Shown here one piece after another: positions 38,984 through 47,534 of a DNA stretch of 64,000 nt. This DNA is from CAVQRC01 sp963715045. GTDB lineage: Bacteria > Planctomycetota > Planctomycetia > Pirellulales > Lacipirellulaceae. Every line of letters starts with the position of its first letter. The first letter of the stretch is position 1. The position numbers and the translations under genes are program-made. The notes beneath the pieces were generated by a model, which saw nothing but the letters and a program-made list of their open reading frames with translations, was not told the origin of the DNA and did not search any database. The stretch spans positions 186,001 to 250,000 of the forward strand of contig CAVQRC010000003.1 of assembly GCA_963715045.1 (NCBI GenBank), written 5' to 3'.

Positions 38984-39829
38984 ATGCCGATTCAAATCCG
39001 CTGCCGGTGCGGTCATCAACTCATTTGCCCGAGCACATTCACAGGCCATAACGTGGCTTGTCCCAAGTGTGGCGAGCGGATGCAGGTCTCGGGCCGGATG
39101 ATGTCGGCCAGCGACTCGCGGAGCGATCGAGCGGGGGAAGAAGGGAGTGCGATCGGCAGTGGTCGCTCGCCCGGGGCCCCGACCTATCCGGATGACGCCT
39201 CGACGATTCGGGTCACTGGCAGTCCTAACCGCATCCGGTTCAGTTGCCCTGGCGGACATGTCCTGCATGGTCCAGATACACTGCACGGCCGGTTGTTGAA
39301 GTGCCCGGTTTGCGGAGTGCAGTTTCACGTCCAGGAGCGACCCATTCTGGGAGGCGACGTTCAGCGAGATCCGGAGAGCATTCACGACAGCGTTACCGCG
39401 GGTGAACTCGCCGACGCCATCGACCCGATTGATGCGGGAGCGAGCGATGATTTTCTCGCCGGGGCAGACGATCTCGCGCTCGATTTGCCCTCGGCAGAGG
39501 AGCTCGCCGCGTCGAAAGCGTCGGCGAAAGACGCGGGTAAGGACGTGTCCGAGCTGGATATCGTTGAGGAAGATGCGTCGGGACGGGCGAATGCGAAGCT
39601 CTTTGAGCAGTTGTGGTCGCATCGCCCACCGGGCGGATGCGTCGAAATCCACTTGCTGGAAGGAGCGGTGCTGAGCGTCGAACATTTTTCGGCCGCCCAG
39701 TCGACGGCCCGGCACGCCGTCGTGGCTATGCGCAACAAGCAGGGGAATTACAGAGTCGAAGCCATTTTGTGGAGCAGTATCCTGCGGCTCGCGCTCCCCG
39801 ATATCGACGACCTGCCGGAAGACTTCTAG
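38984..39829 (+). CDS. Zinc-ribbon protein of unknown function
   Basis: A 281-residue protein with two CxxC zinc-ribbon modules: MPIQIRCRCGHQLICPSTFT with ACPKCGER, and a second FSCPGGHVLHG...KCPVCG. An acidic, low-complexity linker follows (about residues 130-200). The C-terminal 75 residues (CVEIHLLEGAVLSVEHFSAA) form a small conserved-looking domain of unknown role. It has no membrane segment. Repeat family 2 copy 2 overlaps the stop codon. Confidence 0.75.
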   Translation: MPIQIRCRCGHQLICPSTFTGHNVACPKCGERMQVSGRMMSASDSRSDRAGEEGSAIGSGRSPGAPTYPDDASTIRVTGSPNRIRFSCPGGHVLHGPDTLHGRLLKCPVCGVQFHVQERPILGGDVQRDPESIHDSVTAGELADAIDPIDAGASDDFLAGADDLALDLPSAEELAASKASAKDAGKDVSELDIVEEDASGRANAKLFEQLWSHRPPGGCVEIHLLEGAVLSVEHFSAAQSTARHAVVAMRNKQGNYRVEAILWSSILRLALPDIDDLPEDF

Positions 39830-39893
39830 AAGCCGTTGTGAGGACGTGTGTTACCACCCTGTTTCCCGGCCGTGGGTGGTGGCCTGAAACGGG
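39829..39893 (-). repeat. Dispersed repeat family 2, copy 2
   Basis: The minus strand carries GGCCGGGAAACAGGGTGGTAA, ACACGTC and CGGCTTC in the same order as the copy at 1837-1900. An internal stem (ACCACCC with GGGTGGT) is possible. It lies between two convergent gene ends, as does copy 1. Confidence 0.6.
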
Positions 39894-39911
39894 CTTTTAG
39901 AACGGCTCTTG

Positions 39912-40484
39912 CTACACCGCTTCTCCGCAGCGGGCGATAAACTCCCGCACCAGTGCCGGGTGTGCGGGCCAGGCCGGGGCGGTGACAAAATTCCCGTCGA
40001 CGCACGCCGAGTCGAGCGTGGGAGACGGCTCGTCCCAGGTGCCTCCGGCGGCTTCGACTTCGGGCCGGACGGCCGGGTACGCCTGCATCCGACGGCCCTC
40101 GCAGACCCCGGCAGCGGTCAGCAACTGGACTCCGTGGCAAATGGCCGCGATGGGCTTGCGGGCGGTGGCGAATTGCCTGATCAGCTCGAGCACCTGCGAA
40201 TCGAGCCGCAGATACTCGGGTGCCCGACCACCGGGAAGATACAGTCCGTCGTAGGCGGCTGCGTCAATCGCGGCGAAGTCCGCATTGAGCGTGAAGCGAT
40301 GCCCCGGTTTCTCGGAGTAGGTTTGATGCCCTTCGAAGTCGTGCACGGCCGTCACCACGAACTCCCCCGCTTTCTTGCCGGGGCACACGGCGTGGACTTC
40401 GTGGCCGAGAAGCTGCAGCATTTGGAACGGGATCATGACTTCGTAGTCTTCCACGAAGTCGCCGGCGATGATCAGAATCTTCAT
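39912..40484 (-). CDS. DJ-1/PfpI family protein
   Basis: A 190-residue class I glutamine-amidotransferase-like protein. It begins MKILIIAGDFVEDYEVMIPF, and the nucleophile elbow is IAAICHGVQLLTAAG with Cys, as in PfpI and YhbO-type proteins. The GLYLPGGRAPEYLR segment is family-typical. Activities reported for relatives include deglycase and chaperone-like roles; the specific substrate here is unknown. Confidence 0.88.
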   Translation of the reverse strand: MKILIIAGDFVEDYEVMIPFQMLQLLGHEVHAVCPGKKAGEFVVTAVHDFEGHQTYSEKPGHRFTLNADFAAIDAAAYDGLYLPGGRAPEYLRLDSQVLELIRQFATARKPIAAICHGVQLLTAAGVCEGRRMQAYPAVRPEVEAAGGTWDEPSPTLDSACVDGNFVTAPAWPAHPALVREFIARCGEAV

Positions 40485-40556
40485 CTCGATGCTTACTTAC
40501 AGGTGATGCTTGCAGGTGATGGCCGCAGGGCCAGGGCGTCCGCCTGGCTATCGCCC

Positions 40557-40670
40557 GGGCAGTGACAACCGGGCAGTGACAACCGGGCGGGACAGTGGGG
40601 GCGGGCGGGGCAGTGGGGGCCGAAACAGGAGGGAGGGTGACCGCTATTCAGGGAGGGTGACCGCTATTCG
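40557..40670. repeat. Cluster of short tandem duplications
   Basis: GGGCAGTGACAACC occurs twice in tandem at 40557-40584, followed by two GGGCGGGxCAGTGGGGG-like units. A 20-base unit (GGGAGGGTGACCGCTATTCA) then repeats at 40631-40650 and 40651-40670; the second copy contains the stop codon of the ACT-domain gene. No coding role is seen. Confidence 0.8.
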
Positions 40671-41155
40671 ACCCCTTTGAGGTCGTCTTCGTGCAATGCC
40701 GTGAAGCCCTTCGATTCCAACGTCTCGATGGCCATCTCGAAGTTGTCGACCATCAACGCCACGGCCGGGCGATTCGTGGGACGCAGGAGCATCGGGTAAA
40801 CCTGCGAGATGTTGACTTCGGCTTGCAGCAAAGCGGTGCAGACCTGCAGCAGCGGTTGGCGGACGTTGGGGAGCTCGATCGCGATCAGCTCCGATTCCAC
40901 GATCGCCAGCCCGGCCCGCTCCAGAATCTCCAGACCCTGCTCGGGATCGCTGAGGACGAAACGTACGACCGCACATTCGGCCGAGTCGCTGATCGCCAGG
41001 CCCACGATCCGCACCTGGCTCCCCTCGAACCGGCGGACGACTTCGAGCAACTGCCCCACGCGATTCTCGAGAAACACCGTGAATTGTCGGATCGTCGGGT
41101 AATCCCGACCTCGCATCGTCGCAAACGGGACGTCCGTTCCTTCTCCAGTACTCAT
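40664..41155 (-). CDS. Tandem ACT-domain protein
   Basis: A 163-residue protein from the ATG at 41155 (MSTGEGTDVPFAT). Residues 20-90 form one ACT domain (RQFTVFLENRVGQLLEVVRR with IVGLAISDS) and residues 92-163 a second (RQPLLQVCTALLQAEVNISQ). ACT domains bind amino acids or other small ligands. There is no attached enzyme, so it is probably a stand-alone regulator; similar proteins are annotated as acetolactate-synthase-like regulators. The longer frame up to 41347 has no conserved features. Confidence 0.82.
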   Translation of the reverse strand: MSTGEGTDVPFATMRGRDYPTIRQFTVFLENRVGQLLEVVRRFEGSQVRIVGLAISDSAECAVVRFVLSDPEQGLEILERAGLAIVESELIAIELPNVRQPLLQVCTALLQAEVNISQVYPMLLRPTNRPAVALMVDNFEMAIETLESKGFTALHEDDLKGVE

Positions 41156-41370
41156 CCACACTCCCTTTCCAAACTCCCGAGACTCCCAATTCCAGACGCT
41201 CGGGCCTCCCGTCAAACTTACGTTGGTTCGGCCAGAACGGCACTTGCCGCACCGTCCTCGATGGCGGTAACTATAGAGCCGACTTTGGCTTCGGTCAACT
41301 TTCAGATCGTTGCCGCGGCAGCCGCAGGGGAATCCTGCCGCGTTCACTTTCCCTCCAGAGCATTCAGATC

Positions 41371-41757
41371 ATGAGTTGGGAACACGAAATTGAAGTTCGC
41401 GTGCGGTACCACGAAACGGATGGCCAGGGAATTGTCCACCATGCGAACTATCTGCACTATTTCGAGCTCGCCCGCACCGAAATGCTCCGGGTGCGGGGGC
41501 AGGACTACGAAGTACTCGAGCAACAGGGGCACCTGCTGGTGGTGATCGAAATGAGCTGTCGCTATCACGCTCCGGCGCGGTTCGGAGACCTGCTGAACGT
41601 TCGTGCCACGACTGCCGAAGTCACCAAAGCCCGCATCCGCCACGTATATCGGGTGACTTGCGGCGAGAAGCTGGTGGCGACGGGCCAGAGCATGATCGCC
41701 TGTGTCGACCGCAACGGCAGAATTCGCCGGATCCCTCTCGATCTGAGCACCGACTGA
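41371..41757 (+). CDS. Acyl-CoA thioesterase, YbgC/4HBT family
   Basis: A 128-residue hotdog-fold protein. VRYHETDGQGIVHHANYLHY contains the conserved Asp and His of the 4-hydroxybenzoyl-CoA thioesterase family, and FELARTEMLR is the next helix. It probably hydrolyses acyl-CoA or acyl-ACP thioesters. It is upstream of the lipid cluster but on the opposite strand and separated from it. Confidence 0.9.
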   Translation: MSWEHEIEVRVRYHETDGQGIVHHANYLHYFELARTEMLRVRGQDYEVLEQQGHLLVVIEMSCRYHAPARFGDLLNVRATTAEVTKARIRHVYRVTCGEKLVATGQSMIACVDRNGRIRRIPLDLSTD

Positions 41758-41852
41758 CCAGGGGCCAGCGGCGATCGCTATCCGCAGAGCTCTCGGTGCT
41801 TCCGTTCCCAAGCCGTCTGAGTCCAGGAACGCGGTTGCGGCCAGCGGGAGCG

Positions 41853-43112
41853 TCACACGGCCGAACGTAAAGGAACACTCGCCGGGGCAGCTGCAGCCAG
41901 ATAGGCAACCAGACGCCGCCAGTTCTGGGGCGACCCGGGCGTGACGCGACCCAGCACCCGCGGTGCGGCGCTGCCCGAGATGAACATCCCCGACTGCGGG
42001 ACCTGGTCCGCCCAAAGCTGAGCCATCACCGCCGCCGCCGCGGCCTCGAGTGCTTCGCTCGTGATTCCGGTCTCGTCGATGTCACGCGGCGTCACCCGGT
42101 CGAGAGAGTCGTGAATCAACCGCGCCAGCATGCCGTTGTGTCGACCAGTGCCGTGGAGCAGGATTTCGGGACGGGCAGCCGCCTGGGGCACGTGTTTGTT
42201 CAGGCACCGGGCGATCGCCGCCGCGATAAAGCAGGAAGCGGTCGATAGGAGATCGACTGGTTTCAGTTGACCACCTTGAAAGGCCCTCGCAAGTGGCTGG
42301 AGGAATTCATCGGCACGCAACCCGCCTGGGTGATACGCGGGGGGATCGGTCGGCAGCGCGGCATGTTCAAGCAACTCGGCGGCGAGAGACGGATCCTGGT
42401 GTCCCTGGGCCGAGGCCTTCCCTAATGCATCGGGTGAGGTCGCCATCGCCGGCAGCCATCGTCGAGCGACCGCGACCAGCAGATCGGTTCCGGGAGCGAC
42501 GTCCATCGCGAAGACACGGCTTGCCGCGACCGCTTCGCAACCCGCTGGTAGATACGTCACGCGGATCGTCCCCGCCAGATCCACGAGGATCCGGTCTCGT
42601 TTCGGGTCGCGGAGCAACACCCAGTAGGCCTTGGCCAGAATCGGTCCGCCGTGGCCGTTTTGAGCTCGGTCCCGGTTCGCGAAGTCGTCGATCACGTTCC
42701 AGGAGGTCGCCTCGGCCAGCGCCGCCGGCGCGGCAAGCGGGAGACCGACCCCGTTTCGATCGCACACGCAGGGATCGCTGACACCGACCGCCAGCGGCGG
42801 TTCAGGTTCACGGTTGAGCGATTGGTTCAGCCGGCGAATTACGGTGATTTGGGACGCGGCGAGCTGTTCGGCGGCGATGGCCACCGCTTCGCTCGAAATG
42901 GGTAATCCCTCGGGCACGCGCTTGGCGAGCTTCAGGATCTGGTCCTCGTCGACCTCGCACAGGACGTCGCTGAGCAGGTGGGCCCGGGTCTCGAATCCCG
43001 GACCGGAAAACTCGACGGCTGCCGCCCGGATCTGCCGTTGGGCGAAAGAACCTGCCACTCCGGCGAAGACACGCCGCTTCCAGGCGACGGCGCAAGTGCC
43101 CTGGTCCACCAT
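41853..43112 (-). CDS. AnmK-like (anhydromuramic acid kinase family) protein without the N-terminal phosphate-binding motif
   Basis: A 419-residue protein starting at the ATG at 43112 after GGAG. The middle and C-terminus follow AnmK: WNVIDDFANRDRAQNGHGGP, ILVDLAGTIRVTYLPAG, EILLHGTGRHNGMLARLI and DIDETGITSEALEAAAAAVM. The expected N-terminal MSGTSxDGxD motif is missing, and the FDTGPGN motif reads AMDVAPGTD. Kinase activity is therefore doubtful. It sits 84 bases downstream of an amidotransferase-like gene that has also lost its catalytic residue. Confidence 0.75.
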   Translation of the reverse strand: MVDQGTCAVAWKRRVFAGVAGSFAQRQIRAAAVEFSGPGFETRAHLLSDVLCEVDEDQILKLAKRVPEGLPISSEAVAIAAEQLAASQITVIRRLNQSLNREPEPPLAVGVSDPCVCDRNGVGLPLAAPAALAEATSWNVIDDFANRDRAQNGHGGPILAKAYWVLLRDPKRDRILVDLAGTIRVTYLPAGCEAVAASRVFAMDVAPGTDLLVAVARRWLPAMATSPDALGKASAQGHQDPSLAAELLEHAALPTDPPAYHPGGLRADEFLQPLARAFQGGQLKPVDLLSTASCFIAAAIARCLNKHVPQAAARPEILLHGTGRHNGMLARLIHDSLDRVTPRDIDETGITSEALEAAAAAVMAQLWADQVPQSGMFISGSAAPRVLGRVTPGSPQNWRRLVAYLAAAAPASVPLRSAV

Positions 43113-43196
43113 CCGCTCCTATGTTGGGCTCGTCCTCGGCCAACCCTCGCCACGCTTCAGCGCGGCGAGGGGTCCAACCATTCCCGGGCCGATGTC

Positions 43197-43940
43197 CTAC
43201 GCGACGAGTTTCACCGCGGTGGTCGAAGCACGCACACCCTCCACGAATTCCTCGAAGATCCGCATGTCCAGGGCCGAGGCGGTTCCGGCTTCGGGATGGA
43301 ACTGGGTGCCCAACGCGAGCCACTCTGGAGTGGTACTCTCGATGGCTTCGATGATTCCGTCCGGGCACCGGGCCGTCACGCGAAAGCCGGGCGCGACGTC
43401 GTCGATGGCCATATGGTGCATGCTGTTGACACGGATCTCACCCTCGCCATAGACCCTTTCCATGATCGAATTGGGTTCGATCTCGAGGGCGTGGCGGTGG
43501 GCCCGATCCATCGGATCGCGATGCGGAATCGCGTGCGGGCACTCTTCGGGAATGTGAAGCATCAAGTTGCCACCCTGGGCCACGTTCAACAACTGCATTC
43601 CGGTGCCGATGCCGAAGACAGGAACTTGTCGTTGGGCGGCCAGTTCCAGGAGTTGCCGGTCGAATGTTTCTCGACGCGATGCCATCGGGCGAACCGTGGG
43701 ATGAAGCATGAAACCATCCCGCCGTGGATCCAGGTCGGCACCGCCAATCATCAGCAAGCCGTCGACCAGGCTCAGAATTTCCGAGATGTCATCGAGGTCT
43801 TCGAGCGGGGGAAGAATCAGCGGGATTGCGCCCGCTGCCAGAATTGCGTCGTAGTAGCCCGACGCCACGTAACTGAAGTCTGGCGTCTCTTCTGATCCGC
43901 GGCGGTAGTCTGCATTCAGTGCAATACGGGGTTTCGACAT
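43197..43940 (-). CDS. Class I glutamine-amidotransferase-like (PuuD/peptidase C26) protein lacking the catalytic Cys
   Basis: A 247-residue protein from the ATG at 43940 (MSKPRIALNADYRRG). The fold matches gamma-glutamyl-GABA hydrolases: LVDGLLMIGGADLDPRR, VFGIGTGMQLLNVAQGGNLM, VNSMHHMAIDD and LGTQFHPEA. The nucleophile position, Cys in GICRGMQ of active members, is Gly here (codon GGC, one base from TGC). The His-Glu pair in FHPE is retained. It may be a non-catalytic ligand-binding protein. Confidence 0.8.
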   Translation of the reverse strand: MSKPRIALNADYRRGSEETPDFSYVASGYYDAILAAGAIPLILPPLEDLDDISEILSLVDGLLMIGGADLDPRRDGFMLHPTVRPMASRRETFDRQLLELAAQRQVPVFGIGTGMQLLNVAQGGNLMLHIPEECPHAIPHRDPMDRAHRHALEIEPNSIMERVYGEGEIRVNSMHHMAIDDVAPGFRVTARCPDGIIEAIESTTPEWLALGTQFHPEAGTASALDMRIFEEFVEGVRASTTAVKLVA

Positions 43941-44417
43941 GACAACGTACTCCCTTCCGGGTACCTGCTTGGTACCACATGTCAATCCTAGCTCTCCAAG
44001 TCCAGGCCTCGAGCTGCAGGGGATCGTGCGGCGATCGCCATCACGAACGGCGTGGTACGCGCGAGCGGGATTGGCCTGGACACCGGTAGATATTCGCAGA
44101 CAATTTCTGCGGGAACCGGGTGCAGATCAGAATCCGCCGCGTGCTATCCTTAACACGCCAGCAGCGGTCATGGCGAGTCTGGCACCAGAGAGGGAAATCC
44201 CTTTCTCCAACCAACTCGCCGGTGGCCTTGAAACTCCGGCCTGGTGAGCTCCTGTCAGTTAGGCCCGTCGTCACAACAAGCGTTCAAATTGGGAATGCAA
44301 GTTCGACTAACGTAGCGGGCGATGAGGAGAGATCAATAATTTGTGTTCATTTTGGGGTAAATTGCTCTTGCTAGCACAACATTATGTGCTTCCGTCGACT
44401 TTCCGAACTTAAATTCA
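43941..44417. other. Divergent intergenic region
   Basis: About 475 bases between the amidotransferase-like gene and the KASIII-like gene. A small hairpin CGCAGA-N5-TCTGCG lies near 44095-44111. The last 130 bases before the KASIII-like gene are AT-rich and probably hold its promoter. Confidence 0.45.
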
Positions 44418-45467
44418 GTGCAGTATCGACGCGTATCGATTGCCGGCCTGGGGTATACGCTGCCCGAGGCCCTGACGACGACCGACGAGATTGAAGGGCG
44501 GCTGGAGCCCCTCTATACCCGGTTGCGACTTCCAGCCGGACGCCTTGAGCTGATGACCGGGATTCGCGCCCGGCGTTTCTGGCCGGTCGAGATGCCAGTC
44601 AGCGACGTCAGTATTCAGAGCGGTGAGCGGGCGATTGCCGCGTCCGGCATCGACGTGGAACAGATCGGGGCGTTGATACACGGGTCCGTTTGCCGCGACC
44701 ATCTCGAACCGGCCACCGCTTCCCGCGTTCATCGCGAACTGGGCCTCGGCGGCGATTGCCTGGTGTATGACGTTTCCAACGCCTGCCTGGGAATCCTCAA
44801 TGGAATGCTCCAGATCGCCGATTTGATCGAGCTGGGGCGGATCCGCGCCGGGCTCGTCGTCGGTACCGAGAACGGCGCCGCGCTGGTAGAGAACACGATC
44901 GCAGCCTTGAATGCCGACGTCTCTCTTAGTCGCAGTCAGATCAAGTCTTCCATTGCGTCTTTGACGATCGGTTCGGCAAGTGTGGCGGTCGTGCTTTGTG
45001 ATCGGGAGTTGATTGCGGAACGGCCCCAATTGCTGGGCGGCAAAGTCATGGCCCGCACGGGCGGACATCAGCTGTGCCAGAGCGTCGGACTCGAAACCAT
45101 TATGCACACCGACAGTGATCGCTTGATGCGGGAAGGCGTGGCGACGGCAGCGGAGACATTCGGTCCGTTTCTCGACGAGTTGGCCTGGCGGTCCGCGGAC
45201 ATCGATCGGGTCATTTGCCACCAGGTCGGAGCCGCCCACCGAAAATTGCTCTACGAAACGCTCGGACTCGATCTGGCGAAGGACTTCTCGACGGTTGAAT
45301 TGCTGGGCAACACCGGCTCGGCGGCCCTGCCAGTAACGCTTGCCCTCGCCGCCCAGGAGGCGTTCCTCGAATCCGATCACCGCGTCGCATTGCTCGGGAT
45401 CGGCTCCGGAATCCACTGTCTGATGCTCGGCCTGCAGTGGCAAGCCTGCCCCGTGGTCGGCGGGTAA
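44418..45467 (+). CDS. 3-oxoacyl-ACP synthase III-like condensing enzyme
   Basis: A 349-residue thiolase-fold enzyme starting at a GTG. The catalytic triad is visible: Cys in VSNACLGILNGM, His in ICHQVGAAHRK and Asn in LLGNTGSAALP. This is the KASIII (FabH)/OleA group, which condenses acyl-CoA or acyl-ACP substrates. Sequence alone does not separate FabH from OleA-type head-to-head condensation. It faces the lipid cluster about 2 kb away and could start or join acyl chains for it. Confidence 0.88.
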   Translation: MQYRRVSIAGLGYTLPEALTTTDEIEGRLEPLYTRLRLPAGRLELMTGIRARRFWPVEMPVSDVSIQSGERAIAASGIDVEQIGALIHGSVCRDHLEPATASRVHRELGLGGDCLVYDVSNACLGILNGMLQIADLIELGRIRAGLVVGTENGAALVENTIAALNADVSLSRSQIKSSIASLTIGSASVAVVLCDRELIAERPQLLGGKVMARTGGHQLCQSVGLETIMHTDSDRLMREGVATAAETFGPFLDELAWRSADIDRVICHQVGAAHRKLLYETLGLDLAKDFSTVELLGNTGSAALPVTLALAAQEAFLESDHRVALLGIGSGIHCLMLGLQWQACPVVGG

Positions 45468-45564
45468 ACGATCTGGGGCTGGGCATCGGCAGATTAGAGC
45501 CTCGGCTTGCCGGGACGCGGTGGATTCACTCAGCCGGATGAGAATACGCGGGTGAGAACCGGCA

Positions 45565-45580
45565 CCGCGGCTAGCCGCGG
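45565..45580. repeat. 16-bp perfect palindrome over the kinase stop codon
   Basis: CCGCGGCTAGCCGCGG is self-complementary and includes the TAG stop of the kinase gene (minus strand). It lies between convergent genes and could stall transcription. Confidence 0.7.
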
Positions 45581-47214
45581 CTCAACACGACCATCAGCAG
45601 AAGGATCATGAAGACAAACCCGACGCCGACCAGGGCCCACCAGATCCACTGCGGCACACTGTCGCCAACGGTGGAGTACTGGCCAGACGGGAAGGGACCC
45701 GAATTCAGCCGGGGCGGTGCGTGCGGATGATCGAGCTTGCCGCCAAGTGGCGGCTCGTCGAGCGGGATCAATTCCTCCAGCTCATCGTCGATCAACGAGC
45801 CGCCGGTCGCGTCAGGCTCGAGTGGGCTCGAACTCGCCGAGCTGCGATGCAGATCACTGCTCGCCGCCCGGGTCCGCGTCGAAGATCCCCCGGTCTTGAC
45901 GTCGGGCGAAGACTTGCCGGTTGCCAGCTCGACCGAGGACGTTCCGCTCTCGCTCTCGCTTGGCGGACGCGGCTGTTTCTTCTTGCTGCGGTCTTCCTCG
46001 GGCAGGGGTGCGAAACCGATCTCTTCCTCGTCGTGGTCGAGCTTCTTCTTCGTATCGCCCGCGCCGGCCGATTCGGTCTCCGATTGCGGTTGACCATAGG
46101 AACGAGAGAATCGCGGCAAGCCGATCGCGTCGCTTTGCCGCTTCAAACTCGTGCTGCTGCCCGAACCCTTGCGATCGTAGCCGCGGTCGGCGAGCCACGA
46201 GTTGAGAAACTCCTCAACTTCCGACGCCGATCCGGGCCGCAACTCGGGCTTCTTGTTCATCATGCGGTTGCAGATGTTGACGAGTCCGGGAGGTGCGTCG
46301 GGGCGATCTTTGAAGATACTGGGCGGCGCTTCGACCTGGTGCTTCAGCAACCGTTCACGGATCGAGCCCTCGTTGAACGGCGGATGGCCCGTCAGGAGAA
46401 AATACAGCGTGCAGCCGAGACCATAAATGTCAGAGCGAAAGTCGACGGCGTGGCTGTTGATGGCTTGCTCGGGAGCCAGGTAGTCGGCCGTGCCCAGCAC
46501 GTGGTCTTCGTGAGCAAGCGTCAACGAGGCGTCTTCGGTTTCCTGAAACTTTGCCAGGCCCAGGTCGAGGACCTTGACCGTTTTCTTCTTGTCGACGAGA
46601 AGATTGGCCGGCTTGATATCGCGATGGACGAGCCCCACTTCATGAGCGTGCTGCAGACCTCGGGCGGCCTGGGCGATGAAGTCGGCGGCCATCTCGAACG
46701 GCAACGGCCCGGTCTGATTGACCATGACGTGCAGGTCTTTGCCATCGACGTATTCCATGACGAGGTAGTACGTGTCGCCTACGTTGTCCGCTTCGAAGGC
46801 CCGCACGACGTTCGGGTCATCGAGGCGGGCGGCGGCCCGAGCTTCCTGGCGGAACCGATCGAGATAGGAAGAGTCGCGGACACGATCTTGAGGGAGCACT
46901 TTGATCGCGACGCGGCGCTGCATCAGGATGTGCTCGGCGAGGTAGACGCTGCTCATGCCCCCTTTGCCGAGACTGCCGAGCAGTTTGTAGTTGCCCAGCA
47001 GAAAACCCTTGTGCTTGCCCTCGAGAAGTTTGTCGACCTGCCACCGCGTGACGAGGTTAGCGTCGACCATTCGGGCTGCGAGCGCTTCTTGATCGCCAGG
47101 AAGCTGACCATCTTCCTGTTCAATCTTCGCGACGAAGGCATCGAGTTGGTCCTGCGTGACCAGCCCGCTCTGCTTCGCCAGCTCGAGCAGTTTTTCGGTT
47201 GTGACTTTGGCCAT
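45571..47214 (-). CDS. Serine/threonine protein kinase, PknB-like
   Basis: A 547-residue Hanks-type kinase. After an N-terminal helical region (residues 1-70) the kinase domain shows the Gly loop LGSLGKGGMSSVYLAEH, the lysine in VAIKVLPQ, the catalytic loop VHRDIKPANLLV, a DLG in place of DFG (VLDLGLAKF) and GTADYLAPEQ. A long Ser/Arg/acidic linker follows, then a single C-terminal transmembrane segment (WIWWALVGVGFVFMILLLMV). Planctomycetes carry many such kinases. It may control the downstream or neighbouring lipid genes, but no evidence shows this. Confidence 0.95.
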   Translation of the reverse strand: MAKVTTEKLLELAKQSGLVTQDQLDAFVAKIEQEDGQLPGDQEALAARMVDANLVTRWQVDKLLEGKHKGFLLGNYKLLGSLGKGGMSSVYLAEHILMQRRVAIKVLPQDRVRDSSYLDRFRQEARAAARLDDPNVVRAFEADNVGDTYYLVMEYVDGKDLHVMVNQTGPLPFEMAADFIAQAARGLQHAHEVGLVHRDIKPANLLVDKKKTVKVLDLGLAKFQETEDASLTLAHEDHVLGTADYLAPEQAINSHAVDFRSDIYGLGCTLYFLLTGHPPFNEGSIRERLLKHQVEAPPSIFKDRPDAPPGLVNICNRMMNKKPELRPGSASEVEEFLNSWLADRGYDRKGSGSSTSLKRQSDAIGLPRFSRSYGQPQSETESAGAGDTKKKLDHDEEEIGFAPLPEEDRSKKKQPRPPSESESGTSSVELATGKSSPDVKTGGSSTRTRAASSDLHRSSASSSPLEPDATGGSLIDDELEELIPLDEPPLGGKLDHPHAPPRLNSGPFPSGQYSTVGDSVPQWIWWALVGVGFVFMILLLMVVLSRG

Positions 47215-47534
47215 CCGATTCCCGAAAAAAACACCTCAGGTGGCCTTTCACCGCTGATCTCACCGAGAGCGGCACGCAGATCTCGAATGGATCGTAGCGG
47301 GTTGGCCGGTGTACGAGTGACGGGCTAACGTGGCAACGCGGCCATTCGACCCTCTCCTTCAGTCGACTGAATCTCTGTTCCTGCTCGATCCACGTGCCCC
47401 TTGGCTGTGTAAAGCATACCCGACTTATCGGACCCTTGCCAACTGAAATGGGGCGGTGAAGTGCCCGGTTTCGCCGAGGTTTTCCCGGTTTTTCGGGGTG
47501 TCAGGGCGTTGCCGGCAAGCTGTCGGCACACGCC
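47215..47534. other. Intergenic region between fabI and the kinase gene
   Basis: About 320 bases. The region next to the kinase start presumably carries its promoter. No clear hairpin terminator for fabI or coding frame was found. Confidence 0.4.

Noticed and set aside
45721..47328. 535-codon open frame antisense to the kinase gene
   Set aside because: Shadow of the kinase codons; no protein-like motif.
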